Shown in pieces: positions 1 to 5,813 of a stretch of 10,330 bases of DNA. Below the pieces are notes generated by a model. It was given only the letters and a program-made list of their open reading frames with translations. It searched no databases and was not told the origin of the DNA. Origin of the DNA: Candidatus Latescibacterota bacterium (lineage in GTDB: Bacteria; Latescibacterota; UBA2968). The stretch is from NCBI GenBank assembly GCA_018650745.1, contig JABIFK010000831.1, forward strand, positions 1-10,330. Reading direction: 5' to 3'. How positions within the stretch are numbered: position 1 is the first letter of the stretch; each line of letters opens with the position of its first letter. A program made the translations under genes and the position numbers.

Positions 1-2
1 CT

Positions 3-887
3 TCTGGTATAGTGAGCGCCATTGGGCGAGGTAATTTACAATTGCTTGATTATGAAGATTTTATTCAGACCGATGCGGCTATTAACCCAGGCAACAGTGG
101 TGGGGCAATGGTGAATATGCGCGGAGAATTGATAGGTATCAACACGGCGATTTTATCGCGCAGTGGCGGCAATCAGGGGGTCGGGTTTGCCGTGCCAATA
201 AATATGGTGCGCAATATCATGGATCAAATAATCACACATGGCAAGGTGGTGCGTGGGTATTTGGATGTGGCTGTGCAGGATGTTACACCCGGTATGGCAG
301 AAGCACTGGGCATTAAAAGCAAACAAGGGGCTTTGGTTCAAGATGTAGCAGTGGAAGGCGTTGCCGAAGGTGCGGGATTACAGCGTGGCGATGTTATTGT
401 GTCGGTGAATGGGCGTGCGGTGAGGGGGGCAGAGGAGTTTCGCACGCGTATTGCACAGACGCCGCCTGATACAAATGTGCGCTTGGAGGTCATGCGCAAA
501 GGTAAAAAGCAGACGGTGCATGTACAGTTAAGCGGCTTAGATGATCAGATGGTGCGTGCCGATTTGGTAGCCCGCCGAGAGGCCGAGTTGGGCGTTGAGG
601 TGCAAGAATTAACACCCGAGTTGGCACGTCGGTCTGGATATAGTATTTCGTCTGGTGTGGTGATCACAGATGTGCATCAAAGCCGTGCAACACAATATCG
701 GGGCAGTTATGGCATGCGACGCGGCGATGTGATTGTGAGTATTAACGATCAAGCCATTCAGGCAATGGATGATTATGTTGAGGCTTTGGTGGGACTCACT
801 GATGGTGATGAGATTTGGCTACGCATTCGACGCGAATATCGGACTTCTTATCGCACATTTGATGTAGGATTTAAGTTGCCAAAGTAG
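3..887 (+). CDS. htrA: HtrA/DegP-family periplasmic serine protease, C-terminal part (5' end outside window)
   Basis: This is the C-terminal 294 residues of a DegP/DegQ/HtrA trypsin-like protease, which degrades or holds misfolded proteins in the periplasm. The frame is open to the left edge (…SGIVSAIGRG), so the apparent GTG start at 12 is internal. The catalytic serine lies in NPGNSGGA, with the Ser codon at 96-98. It is followed by the family segment GELIGINTAILSRSGG and the substrate-loop motif GVGFAVPINMV. The His and Asp of the triad and the signal peptide lie upstream, out of view. Two PDZ domains follow. The first spans nt ~245-545 and contains the RGYLDVAVQDV and GLQRGDVIVSVNG motifs. 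The second spans nt ~585-870 and contains GMRRGDVIVSIND. Two PDZ domains fit DegP/DegQ rather than single-PDZ DegS. The gene ends in an intrinsic terminator at 929-960 and converges on the DJ-1 gene. The family call is secure; DegP versus DegQ cannot be decided. Confidence 0.95.
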   Translation, partial: SGIVSAIGRGNLQLLDYEDFIQTDAAINPGNSGGAMVNMRGELIGINTAILSRSGGNQGVGFAVPINMVRNIMDQIITHGKVVRGYLDVAVQDVTPGMAEALGIKSKQGALVQDVAVEGVAEGAGLQRGDVIVSVNGRAVRGAEEFRTRIAQTPPDTNVRLEVMRKGKKQTVHVQLSGLDDQMVRADLVARREAELGVEVQELTPELARRSGYSISSGVVITDVHQSRATQYRGSYGMRRGDVIVSINDQAIQAMDDYVEALVGLTDGDEIWLRIRREYRTSYRTFDVGFKLPK

Positions 888-928
888 GGTAAATTGGGTG
901 GTGATGATTACGTGATAAAGGTTTTAAG

Positions 929-960
929 CGGTCAACCAAAAGGTTGACCGTTTTTGTTTT
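929..960 (+). terminator. Rho-independent terminator of the HtrA/DegP gene
   Basis: A perfect 9-bp stem, CGGTCAACC (929-937) and GGTTGACCG (942-950), closes an AAAA loop and is followed directly by TTTTTGTTTT. It lies about 40 bp after the protease stop codon. Read from the other strand the stem is followed by CTTAAAACC, which lacks a good T tract. It would therefore serve the convergent DJ-1 transcript only weakly. Confidence 0.9.
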
Positions 961-988
961 GCCGTGGATAGGTGAGGTATTGTGCCGA

Positions 989-1564
989 TTAGGTTCTGGC
1001 CATAATGTCTGCATACAAGCGCTTTTGCGCCGACTTTTTGTTGGTATATGTGCCCAAATAGTCAAATACTGCAAATGTGAAATCAACAAATCCACGCCCT
1101 TTTGCTGTGATGATATGTTGATCTTGGACAACGCGTGCATCAACATAATTTTTCCAGGGGAATGGATCGGGTATGTTAAGAGCTTTGATTTTATGTTGTG
1201 CGTTCGATGTTGTGAATGGGTGGTTGCCTAAGATGCCTGCACGACCCAAATATTGTGGGCCATTACAAATGGCGGCCAAGAGTTTTTTTTCACGATCCAA
1301 TTTTTGGATGAGTTGTGTGAGTTCTTCTCCTTGTGGGCAAATGGGACCACCTGGAATAATGAGGGCTTCAATGTCTGTTGCATCTAACATCTCAGAAATG
1401 GGTTTGTCTGCGAGATAGGTAAGGCCCGATTCGCTGACAATCGGATTGGTGTCATACCCAACTGTGATAATTTCTTGATTGCCAACGGTGTTGATTTTGT
1501 GAAATAACAATGTGATTTCAAAATCGGCCATTGTTTCAGAAATGAAACATAGGATTTTTTTCAT
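989..1564 (-). CDS. DJ-1/PfpI family protein (class I glutamine amidotransferase-like fold)
   Basis: This 191-aa protein is a complete single-domain member of the DJ-1/PfpI superfamily, the usual length for the family. The nucleophile-elbow motif AAICNGP places the reactive cysteine at Cys100. The glutamate that lowers the Cys pKa in the family corresponds to Glu16 in MADFEI. IIPGG (residues ~69-73) is the conserved glycine turn, and VVQDQHIITAKG (~145-156) is the typical C-terminal strand-turn element. There is no signal peptide, so it is cytoplasmic. Family members include glyoxalase III/deglycase-like proteins, chaperones and peptidase-like enzymes; the sequence alone does not say which activity applies. 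The start has a good ribosome site, AAGGA about 6 nt upstream of ATG. The gene begins only 17 nt after the methyltransferase stop, so the two are probably co-transcribed. Confidence 0.9.
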   Translation of the reverse strand: MKKILCFISETMADFEITLLFHKINTVGNQEIITVGYDTNPIVSESGLTYLADKPISEMLDATDIEALIIPGGPICPQGEELTQLIQKLDREKKLLAAICNGPQYLGRAGILGNHPFTTSNAQHKIKALNIPDPFPWKNYVDARVVQDQHIITAKGRGFVDFTFAVFDYLGTYTNKKSAQKRLYADIMART

Positions 1565-1581
1565 TTATTTCCTTGAAAGCG

Positions 1582-2550
1582 TTATGACCACGCATCACCC
1601 CAATTGGTTTTTTTGACGCGTCTCCAATTGGGTTTGTCGCTGCGGGTTACTGTAATGTTTTGCAGGCCATCTTGTGTGCACAGTTGCATTTGAGTATGAC
1701 CCGTGCGACGTATGGGATGACGCAGAACACGTGCTTGGGCTGGGACGATTGGGGTTTTTGATGCGGCGATGTAAGAGAATTTTTCATCTTCATAACCCAG
1801 GTGTCCCACTTTTAGGTGACGATGCAGAGAGGTGCGGTTGAGACGTTGAGAAAAATGGCACCAATCATCAGGAGGTAAAGGACAGGGTTCTTGGTGGGGA
1901 CACGGTGCGATCAGATGACCGCCACGTTGGATCAGGTCATCACGCAGTTGGCGTATGAGTGCAAAACCGGGCATGGTGCCGGGTTCGATAAGAATGAGGG
2001 CAACTCGAGCGGCAGACCAAGCTGCATTCAGAACTTGGCGGGCATTGTCTAAGCTGAGTTCATTGAGCGCATAGGAGCAGACAATGAGATCGTGTGTTGG
2101 AAATGTTGGCAACTGGCTCAGGTCTTTTTGCATCCAAGTCGCGTTTTGAAGCCCTGTGTTTTCGGCTGTTTGAGAAAGAGATTTTCCTATTTGTATTAAG
2201 GCTGGGTCACGCTCTATGAGTGTGATGTTTTGTATTTCTGAGAAGGTTTGAGTGGCGGCCCAACTTGCGGTGCCTGGGCCCGCACCCAAATCGAGTACAC
2301 TTTGAATTTTTTGTTCTGGCAAAAGACGTTGTACTTCGGAGAAGACAGCGTTGTTTGCTGCAAAGGTTGCAGGCATGCGTGTGGCAATATATGCAAGCCG
2401 ATGATTCTCCGACGCCATGAATGTATTGTGTTTCGAACGTTGTGCCCGATAACTTTCTGAAAGTTCAGAGGCTGCTTTGCTTAAGGCTTTTAGATTGGTT
2501 GTGGAGAGTTTTTGTTCTATGGCTTGGTGTAGTTTGGGAGGCAGTGGCAT
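1582..2550 (-). CDS. Rsm22/METTL17-like ribosome-associated SAM methyltransferase with putative Fe-S cysteines
   Basis: The protein resembles the Rsm22 family (mitochondrial Rsm22/METTL17 and bacterial homologues), Rossmann-fold methyltransferase-like proteins linked to small-subunit ribosome assembly. Numbered from the TTG at 2562, SAM motif I is SVLDLGAGPGTASWA (88-102), motif II is the acidic IERDP (116-120), and the post-motif region is VCSYALNEL (161-169). The diagnostic C-terminal segment has cysteines 221, 227 and 235 (C-x5-C-x7-C), a WCHF motif, the run LGYEDEKFSYIA, and Cys295. Four such cysteines match the Fe-S ligand set reported for METTL17. The reading frame can start at TTG 2562 (326 aa). 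I prefer ATG 2550 (322 aa), because a GAAAG element lies just upstream of it and TTG has no ribosome site. It is cytoplasmic and is the first gene of an operon with the DJ-1 gene. Confidence 0.88.
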   Translation of the reverse strand: MPLPPKLHQAIEQKLSTTNLKALSKAASELSESYRAQRSKHNTFMASENHRLAYIATRMPATFAANNAVFSEVQRLLPEQKIQSVLDLGAGPGTASWAATQTFSEIQNITLIERDPALIQIGKSLSQTAENTGLQNATWMQKDLSQLPTFPTHDLIVCSYALNELSLDNARQVLNAAWSAARVALILIEPGTMPGFALIRQLRDDLIQRGGHLIAPCPHQEPCPLPPDDWCHFSQRLNRTSLHRHLKVGHLGYEDEKFSYIAASKTPIVPAQARVLRHPIRRTGHTQMQLCTQDGLQNITVTRSDKPNWRRVKKTNWGDAWS

Positions 2551-2589
2551 GTGGGCTTTCAAGAAGGCGTTGCTTTGTATTGGGGCTAT

Positions 2590-2700
2590 TTAAGACATGG
2601 TGTGACCTTCCCCAATATGATAGGTCAGACAGATTTGGCTTTCAGAAAACGCGACATGAAGGGCATTGAGAATGGAACGCATTTCTAAATGCTTATGCAT
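2590..2700 (-). CDS. possible 36-aa ORF upstream of the methyltransferase (doubtful)
   Basis: A short frame, beginning MHKHLEMRSILNALH and ending EGHTMS, stops 40 bp before the methyltransferase start on the same strand. A GGAAAA element lies 8 nt before ATG 2700; in-frame ATGs at 2721 and 2730 would give 43 or 46 aa but have no ribosome site. I recognise no family. It could be a leader peptide, a gene remnant or chance. The remaining bases between the sulfatase stop and the methyltransferase start (2551-2771) show only weak -10-like hexamers and no convincing terminator. Confidence 0.18.
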   Translation of the reverse strand: MHKHLEMRSILNALHVAFSESQICLTYHIGEGHTMS

Positions 2701-2771
2701 GAGAAGTTTTCCGAAAGCCATGAATACCATTTTGATATAAAAATGAAACTTATACGCGAAGGTCGAAAAAG

Positions 2772-4178
2772 TTAACCCACGTCTTTGACATAACGCTCGT
2801 CGTCTACTTTGTCTTGCAATCTATGCATTTCATCTTTGAGTTGCGGGATGATATCTGCATAAGCAGGGTCGTTGTAAACGTTGAACATTTCTTGAGGGTC
2901 TTTTTCAAGATCAAAGAGTTCCCATTCGGGTTCTTTGGTATCGTCTACAGCACCTGTTTGGCCAAGTGCATCGGCATAATAATAAATGAGTTTGTGCTTG
3001 AGTGTTCGGATGCCATAATGGGCATAGACATGATGATGCGCCAAGTGCATCCAGTAGCGGTAATACATGCCCGTTTGCCAACCGTCAGGTGTTTCACTGT
3101 GCAAGAGCGGGCGGAAGCTTGATCCTTGGAAGGTGTCGGGTTTGTCGATGCCCGCATAATCGAGGAAGGTGGGGGCAAAGTCAACGTTGAGGATCATGTC
3201 ATCATTGACAGTCCCGGCTTCAATTTCTTTGGGATATCGAATGATAAAGGGCATGCGCAAAGATTCTTCGTACATGAAGCGTTTGTCATCCCAGCCATGA
3301 TCGCCTAAGAAGAATCCTTGATCTGAGGTATAGATGACAATGGTATTTTCTGCGAGACCTGATTCGTCGAGATAATCAAGCACACGACCGACATTGTCAT
3401 CAACAGATGCCACACAGCGCAAGTAGTCTTTGATGTAGCGTTGATATTTCCACTTTTTTTCTTCTTCTGGAGTGAGGCCTTCTGGTGTGGGGCCTTTGAG
3501 ATCGCGTTCACTGAGGTCCCGGTCTACACGCATTTTGGCGGCTTCAGCGGCACTGGCGCGATTTTGATAATCGTCCCAGAAGGTTTCGGGCTCGGGAATG
3601 TCAATGTCTTCATACATATCGGCATGTTTGCTATCGGGCTCCCACCAGCGATGGGGGGCTTTGTGATGATACATGAGCATGAAGGGACGGTCTTCGTCTC
3701 TGTCTTTGATCCAATCGAGCGAGAGATCTGTGATGATGTCGGTGACATACCCTTCATATTGTTTTTCTTCGCCCATTTCTGTCATCGTGGGGTTGTGGTA
3801 ATCGCCTTGACCGGGTAAGACATTCCAATAGTCAAACCCTGTTGGGTCATACACATCACCGTGGCCTAAGTGCCATTTGCCAACAATGCCGGTTTGATAA
3901 CCCTCATTTTGCAAGAGTTTGGGAAAGGTGAGTTGACGACCATCCATTTTGGTACCTAAGGTGGTCATGCCGTTGATGTGGTTATAGGTGCCAGTGAGAA
4001 TGGCGGCTCGGCTGGGTCCACAGATGGCATTGGTGCAAAAGCAGTTGTTAAAGCGCATGCCTTCATTGGCAATGCGGTCGAGGTTTGGCGTTTCGTTAAT
4101 ACGGCTACCATAACAGCTCATGGCATGTGCGGCATGATCGTCTGACATGATAAAGAGGATATTTGGGCGATCTGACAT
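2772..4178 (-). CDS. type I (formylglycine-dependent) sulfatase, no signal peptide
   Basis: This 468-aa member of the alkaline-phosphatase-like sulfatase family hydrolyses sulfate esters; the substrate cannot be read from sequence. The start MSDRPNILFIMSDDH carries the metal-binding Asp pair (Asp13, Asp14). The signature CGPSR places the cysteine converted to formylglycine at Cys53 and Arg at 57. Downstream are GKWHLG (Lys101, His103), DNVGRVLDYL (~261-270), TSDQGFFLGDHGW with metal Asp286, and the typical C-terminal phrase WELFDLEKDPQEMFNV (~419-434). The frame stays open to 4268, but ATG 4178 is chosen: AAGGAG lies 5 nt upstream, a promoter lies between the two candidates, and family homology begins here. 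No Sec signal or lipobox precedes the catalytic domain, so it is predicted to be cytosolic. That is unusual, since most polysaccharide sulfatases of this type are exported. No sulfatase-maturing enzyme is visible nearby. Confidence 0.95.
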   Translation of the reverse strand: MSDRPNILFIMSDDHAAHAMSCYGSRINETPNLDRIANEGMRFNNCFCTNAICGPSRAAILTGTYNHINGMTTLGTKMDGRQLTFPKLLQNEGYQTGIVGKWHLGHGDVYDPTGFDYWNVLPGQGDYHNPTMTEMGEEKQYEGYVTDIITDLSLDWIKDRDEDRPFMLMYHHKAPHRWWEPDSKHADMYEDIDIPEPETFWDDYQNRASAAEAAKMRVDRDLSERDLKGPTPEGLTPEEEKKWKYQRYIKDYLRCVASVDDNVGRVLDYLDESGLAENTIVIYTSDQGFFLGDHGWDDKRFMYEESLRMPFIIRYPKEIEAGTVNDDMILNVDFAPTFLDYAGIDKPDTFQGSSFRPLLHSETPDGWQTGMYYRYWMHLAHHHVYAHYGIRTLKHKLIYYYADALGQTGAVDDTKEPEWELFDLEKDPQEMFNVYNDPAYADIIPQLKDEMHRLQDKVDDERYVKDVG

Positions 4179-4221
4179 GGAATCTCCTTGGGTTATAAAG
4201 GCGAACCTGAAATGATGGTGC

Positions 4222-4250
4222 AATATAGATGGTGACACGTGATGCATCAA
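4222..4250 (-). promoter_or_regulatory. sigma70-like promoter of the sulfatase gene
   Basis: On the minus strand a -35 TTGATG (4245-4250) and a -10 TATATT (4222-4227) are separated by exactly 17 bp. Transcription would begin near 4215, giving a leader of about 36 nt that contains the AAGGAG ribosome site. Its position downstream of the ATG at 4268 supports the shorter sulfatase start. Confidence 0.6.
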
Positions 4251-4254
4251 GTGT
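4235..4254. promoter_or_regulatory. 20-bp near-perfect palindrome overlapping the sulfatase -35: candidate operator
   Basis: ACACGTGATGCATCAAGTGT is an inverted repeat with a perfect 10-bp core (TGATGCATCA, 4240-4249) and flanking ACAC/GTGT arms. Only the pair 4239/4250 is mismatched. It covers the -35 box and most of the spacer, where a dimeric repressor would block RNA polymerase. No regulator gene is present in the window, so the protein that would bind is unknown. Confidence 0.5.
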
Positions 4255-4271
4255 TTCTTGGGCGGCAAAGA

Positions 4272-4304
4272 ACAAGGGCAATCTGTAAAACAGATTGCCC
4301 TTGT
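4272..4304 (-). terminator. long hairpin, probable terminator of the ankyrin/mini-protein unit
   Basis: A perfect 14-bp stem (4272-4285 with 4291-4304) closes a 5-nt loop. On the minus strand the 3' arm is followed by TCTTTG, a moderate T-rich tail. On the plus strand the tail is ATTTAATAAG, which is poorer. It lies about 50 bp after the last mini-gene stop and directly upstream of the sulfatase promoter, so it would separate the two transcription units. The stem is unusually long for a simple terminator. Confidence 0.65.
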
Positions 4305-4352
4305 ATTTAATAAGTTGGGTTTTATTGTCCTGAAACGTTTTGATCGATGCTT

Positions 4353-4457
4353 TTAGTCGAGATCTTTGTATTGTTGTTCTAAGTCACGATAGGCCAACCA
4401 AACGGCCATACCAAAGAGTGCTAAAAGTGTGATAAAAAAAAGGCCTATTTTTTTCAT
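4353..4457 (-). CDS. 34-aa single-pass membrane mini-protein (second of a coupled pair)
   Basis: The product begins MKKIGLFFITLLALFGMAVW and ends in the charged stretch YRDLEQQYKDLD. It has a basic N-terminus, one hydrophobic segment (~residues 5-22) long enough to cross the membrane, and a short hydrophilic tail. The hydrophobic segment could also be read as a signal sequence, but almost nothing would remain after cleavage. ATG 4457 overlaps the stop of the preceding mini-gene as ATGA, the classic arrangement for translational coupling, and the Shine-Dalgarno match in front of it is weak (GCGAG). I recognise no family. The coding claim rests on the overlap, the orderly membrane-protein composition and the hairpin that follows. 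Confidence 0.55.
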   Translation of the reverse strand: MKKIGLFFITLLALFGMAVWLAYRDLEQQYKDLD

Positions 4458-4546
4458 GGTTGTTGCTCGCTAAAGTAATACAACCAAAACCCAATTGTGA
4501 TGGTCGCAAAGAGTATGAAACGTATGGCGCGTTCGAGTTTAGACAT
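4454..4546 (-). CDS. 30-aa single-pass membrane mini-protein (first of a coupled pair)
   Basis: The product starts MSKLERAIRF, continues as a hydrophobic helix (~residues 10-25, including ILFATITIGFWLYYF) and ends SEQQP. The charge pattern suggests N-terminus inside and a short tail outside. ATG 4546 lies 7 nt after the ankyrin stop codon, and its own TGA overlaps the next ATG. No good Shine-Dalgarno sequence is present, so translation would depend on ribosomes finishing the ankyrin gene. I recognise no family. Its organisation parallels its neighbour (basic start, one helix, Gln/Glu-rich tail), suggesting the two may work together, perhaps as accessory subunits. That function is a guess. Confidence 0.55.
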   Translation of the reverse strand: MSKLERAIRFILFATITIGFWLYYFSEQQP

Positions 4547-4553
4547 AATTAGA

Positions 4554-5396
4554 TTAATGTGCTTGAGCCGATTTGAGTAGTTTTACAATGTCGGTATGTT
4601 TGCGGGTTTGGGCTTTTTTGAGGGCGGTTCGCCCTCGTTTGTCTGCTATGGTAGGGTTGGCACCTGCGCTCAAAAGCTGTTTGACAAGTTGAGTATGCCC
4701 TTTGTCTGCGGCTCTCATGAGCGCTGTATAACCATAGTTGTTTTGTATATCAATATTTGCCCCAGCTTTAATAAGTAAATCGACCACAGAACCATGTCCT
4801 TGCTCTGCGGCTCTCATGAGGGCTGTATACCCATGTTTGTTTTTTGCGTTGACATTGCTGTTTGCGGCGATCAAGCGTTTTACAATGTTCGTGTGACCTT
4901 GTTGTGCAGAACGAATAAGTGCTGTAAAACCCGACGTGTTTTTGGCCTTCGGATCGGCCCCTGCTTTGAGTGCGCTGTTAACAATGGTGAGGTGGCCTTT
5001 GAAAGCGGCCCAAATTAGAGGCGTATACCGATCTTCATCGTAGGTATTGGGGTTGGCACCTGCCTCTAATAATGCTTGTGCAACTTCTGTGCGCCCTTGG
5101 TGTGCCGCCCATGAAAGTGCCGTATGCCCTTGAATGTCACGCACGTCTAAATCTGCTTGGGCTGCGATGAGGGTTTGAATGACCTCTATGTGCCCACGAA
5201 ATGCGGCTCTGATCAATGCGGTGCGTTTGTCTTTGTTCACTGCATTGATGTTGGCACCTTGAGACAGCAATTCTTGCACGTGAGCAGCGTTGCCATTTTT
5301 GGCCGCTTCTATGAGGGCTTGGCCAAGGTCTTGTGCACTCACAAAAAGGGGGCAAAAAAATGAGATGAGAAAATATGTGATCAGGTTCTTTTTCAT
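4554..5396 (-). CDS. secreted ankyrin-repeat protein
   Basis: This 280-aa protein has a Sec signal peptide: MKKN, a hydrophobic core to about residue 18, then a VSA-Q cleavage site near residue 21. The rest is ankyrin repeat. An N-terminal cap (~24-57) is followed by six repeats of exactly 33 aa (58-90, 91-123, 124-156, 157-189, 190-222, 223-255) and a shorter capping repeat (256-280). Each has the consensus TALxxAAxxGHxxxVxxLLxAGAN. There is no enzymatic domain, membrane anchor or lipobox (Cys15 lies inside the signal core), so it is predicted to be a free periplasmic or exported binding scaffold. Its ligand is unknown. Repeats five and six are close enough in DNA (near 4700 and 4800) to suggest recent unit duplication. 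It heads a unit with the two mini-genes and diverges from the sensor phosphatase gene. Confidence 0.93.
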   Translation of the reverse strand: MKKNLITYFLISFFCPLFVSAQDLGQALIEAAKNGNAAHVQELLSQGANINAVNKDKRTALIRAAFRGHIEVIQTLIAAQADLDVRDIQGHTALSWAAHQGRTEVAQALLEAGANPNTYDEDRYTPLIWAAFKGHLTIVNSALKAGADPKAKNTSGFTALIRSAQQGHTNIVKRLIAANSNVNAKNKHGYTALMRAAEQGHGSVVDLLIKAGANIDIQNNYGYTALMRAADKGHTQLVKQLLSAGANPTIADKRGRTALKKAQTRKHTDIVKLLKSAQAH

Positions 5397-5403
5397 ACCT
5401 TAT

Positions 5404-5432
5404 AACATAGGCCATTGTATCTGTGTTATCAA
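5404..5432 (-). promoter_or_regulatory. candidate promoter of the ankyrin gene, nearly leaderless
   Basis: On the minus strand TTGATA (5427-5432, 5/6 match to the -35 consensus) and TATGTT (5404-5409, 4/6 match to -10) are spaced by 17 bp. The -10 ends only 7 nt before the ankyrin ATG, so transcription would start at or next to the initiation codon. An alternative -10, TACAAT (5414-5419), would give a leader of roughly 10 nt but lacks a -35. The only purine-rich element is AAGG, 1 nt before ATG, too close for a normal ribosome site. Confidence 0.45.
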
Positions 5433-5459
5433 GCTTTTGCTGTGTAATTGGCACCATAT

Positions 5460-5501
5460 ATTCATAAAATGATCAAACTCTATCGATTTGATGTTATGAA
5501 T
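5460..5501. repeat. bipartite inverted repeat (potential stem-loop or operator)
   Basis: The outer arms ATTCATAA (5460-5467) and TTATGAAT (5494-5501) and the inner arms ATCAAA (5472-5477) and TTTGAT (5487-5492) form a two-part stem with a 9-nt loop and an asymmetric internal loop (4 nt versus 1 nt). It begins about 28 bp beyond the -35 of the ankyrin promoter. It has no T tract and is AT-rich, which fits a protein-binding site better than a terminator. Confidence 0.4.
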
Positions 5502-5813
5502 TATAAATGATGTCTATTTACGGAAGGCCTTGTTTTGGCATTGGTAAAGGATATGAACAAAGTTGTACCGCCAATTTTATGATCGATCGTCTCTTTTATA
5601 TTAGCATGCAACGGAACCCTAAATTGTTTACCTTGCCAAACCTCAGGGAACATCACAGTGCCCTTATCTGTCTATACCACGAACACTTTTGAAACTTGAC
5701 AAATTATGGGGTATATGACAAAGTTGGTTGTGGTTTGCTGTTTTTGAATTAAGATATATGGGACACGGAGTTTAGAAAACAAGATGCGTTTTTGAAGTTC
5801 AAAGGGATTTTAC

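Larger units (their letters stand above)
5397..5813. other. divergent intergenic region with inverted and direct repeats
   Basis: This 417-bp stretch separates the ankyrin gene (-) from the sensor phosphatase gene (+). It holds the ankyrin promoter (5404-5432), a bipartite inverted repeat (5460-5501), and a TGACAAA direct repeat (5697-5703 and 5716-5722). The AAAGGGA ribosome site of the sensor gene is at 5801-5807. Near 5728-5755 TTGTGG and TAAGAT with a 16-bp gap are a weak possible promoter for the sensor gene. A 61-codon frame at 5507-5692 has no ribosome site and resembles nothing known. Confidence 0.6.

Noticed and set aside
2603..2627. TGACC/GGTCA inverted pair upstream of the methyltransferase
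   Set aside because: Arms of 5 bp with a 15-bp gap occur often by chance and no promoter is aligned with them.
2679..2692. Short palindrome GCATTT-CT-AAATGC
   Set aside because: The loop of 2 nt is too small for a stable hairpin and the arms are only 6 bp; likely chance in AT-rich DNA.
3441..3818. 125-codon plus-strand frame inside the sulfatase gene
   Set aside because: It is antisense to conserved sulfatase sequence, and its Phe/Gly-rich composition mirrors the codons of the real gene.
4179..4268. N-terminal extension of the sulfatase (30 extra residues, His-rich)
   Set aside because: It reads through a good promoter, a palindrome and the Shine-Dalgarno sequence of the downstream ATG, and is not a signal peptide.
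4680..5300. Tandem 99-bp DNA repeats considered as a repeat array or CRISPR-like element
   Set aside because: They are the coding units of the 33-aa ankyrin repeats, stay in frame and diverge as protein repeats do.
5507..5692. 61-codon plus-strand frame in the divergent intergenic region
   Set aside because: No Shine-Dalgarno sequence, no recognisable motif or membrane segment, and the composition looks non-coding; kept only as a note in the intergenic entry.
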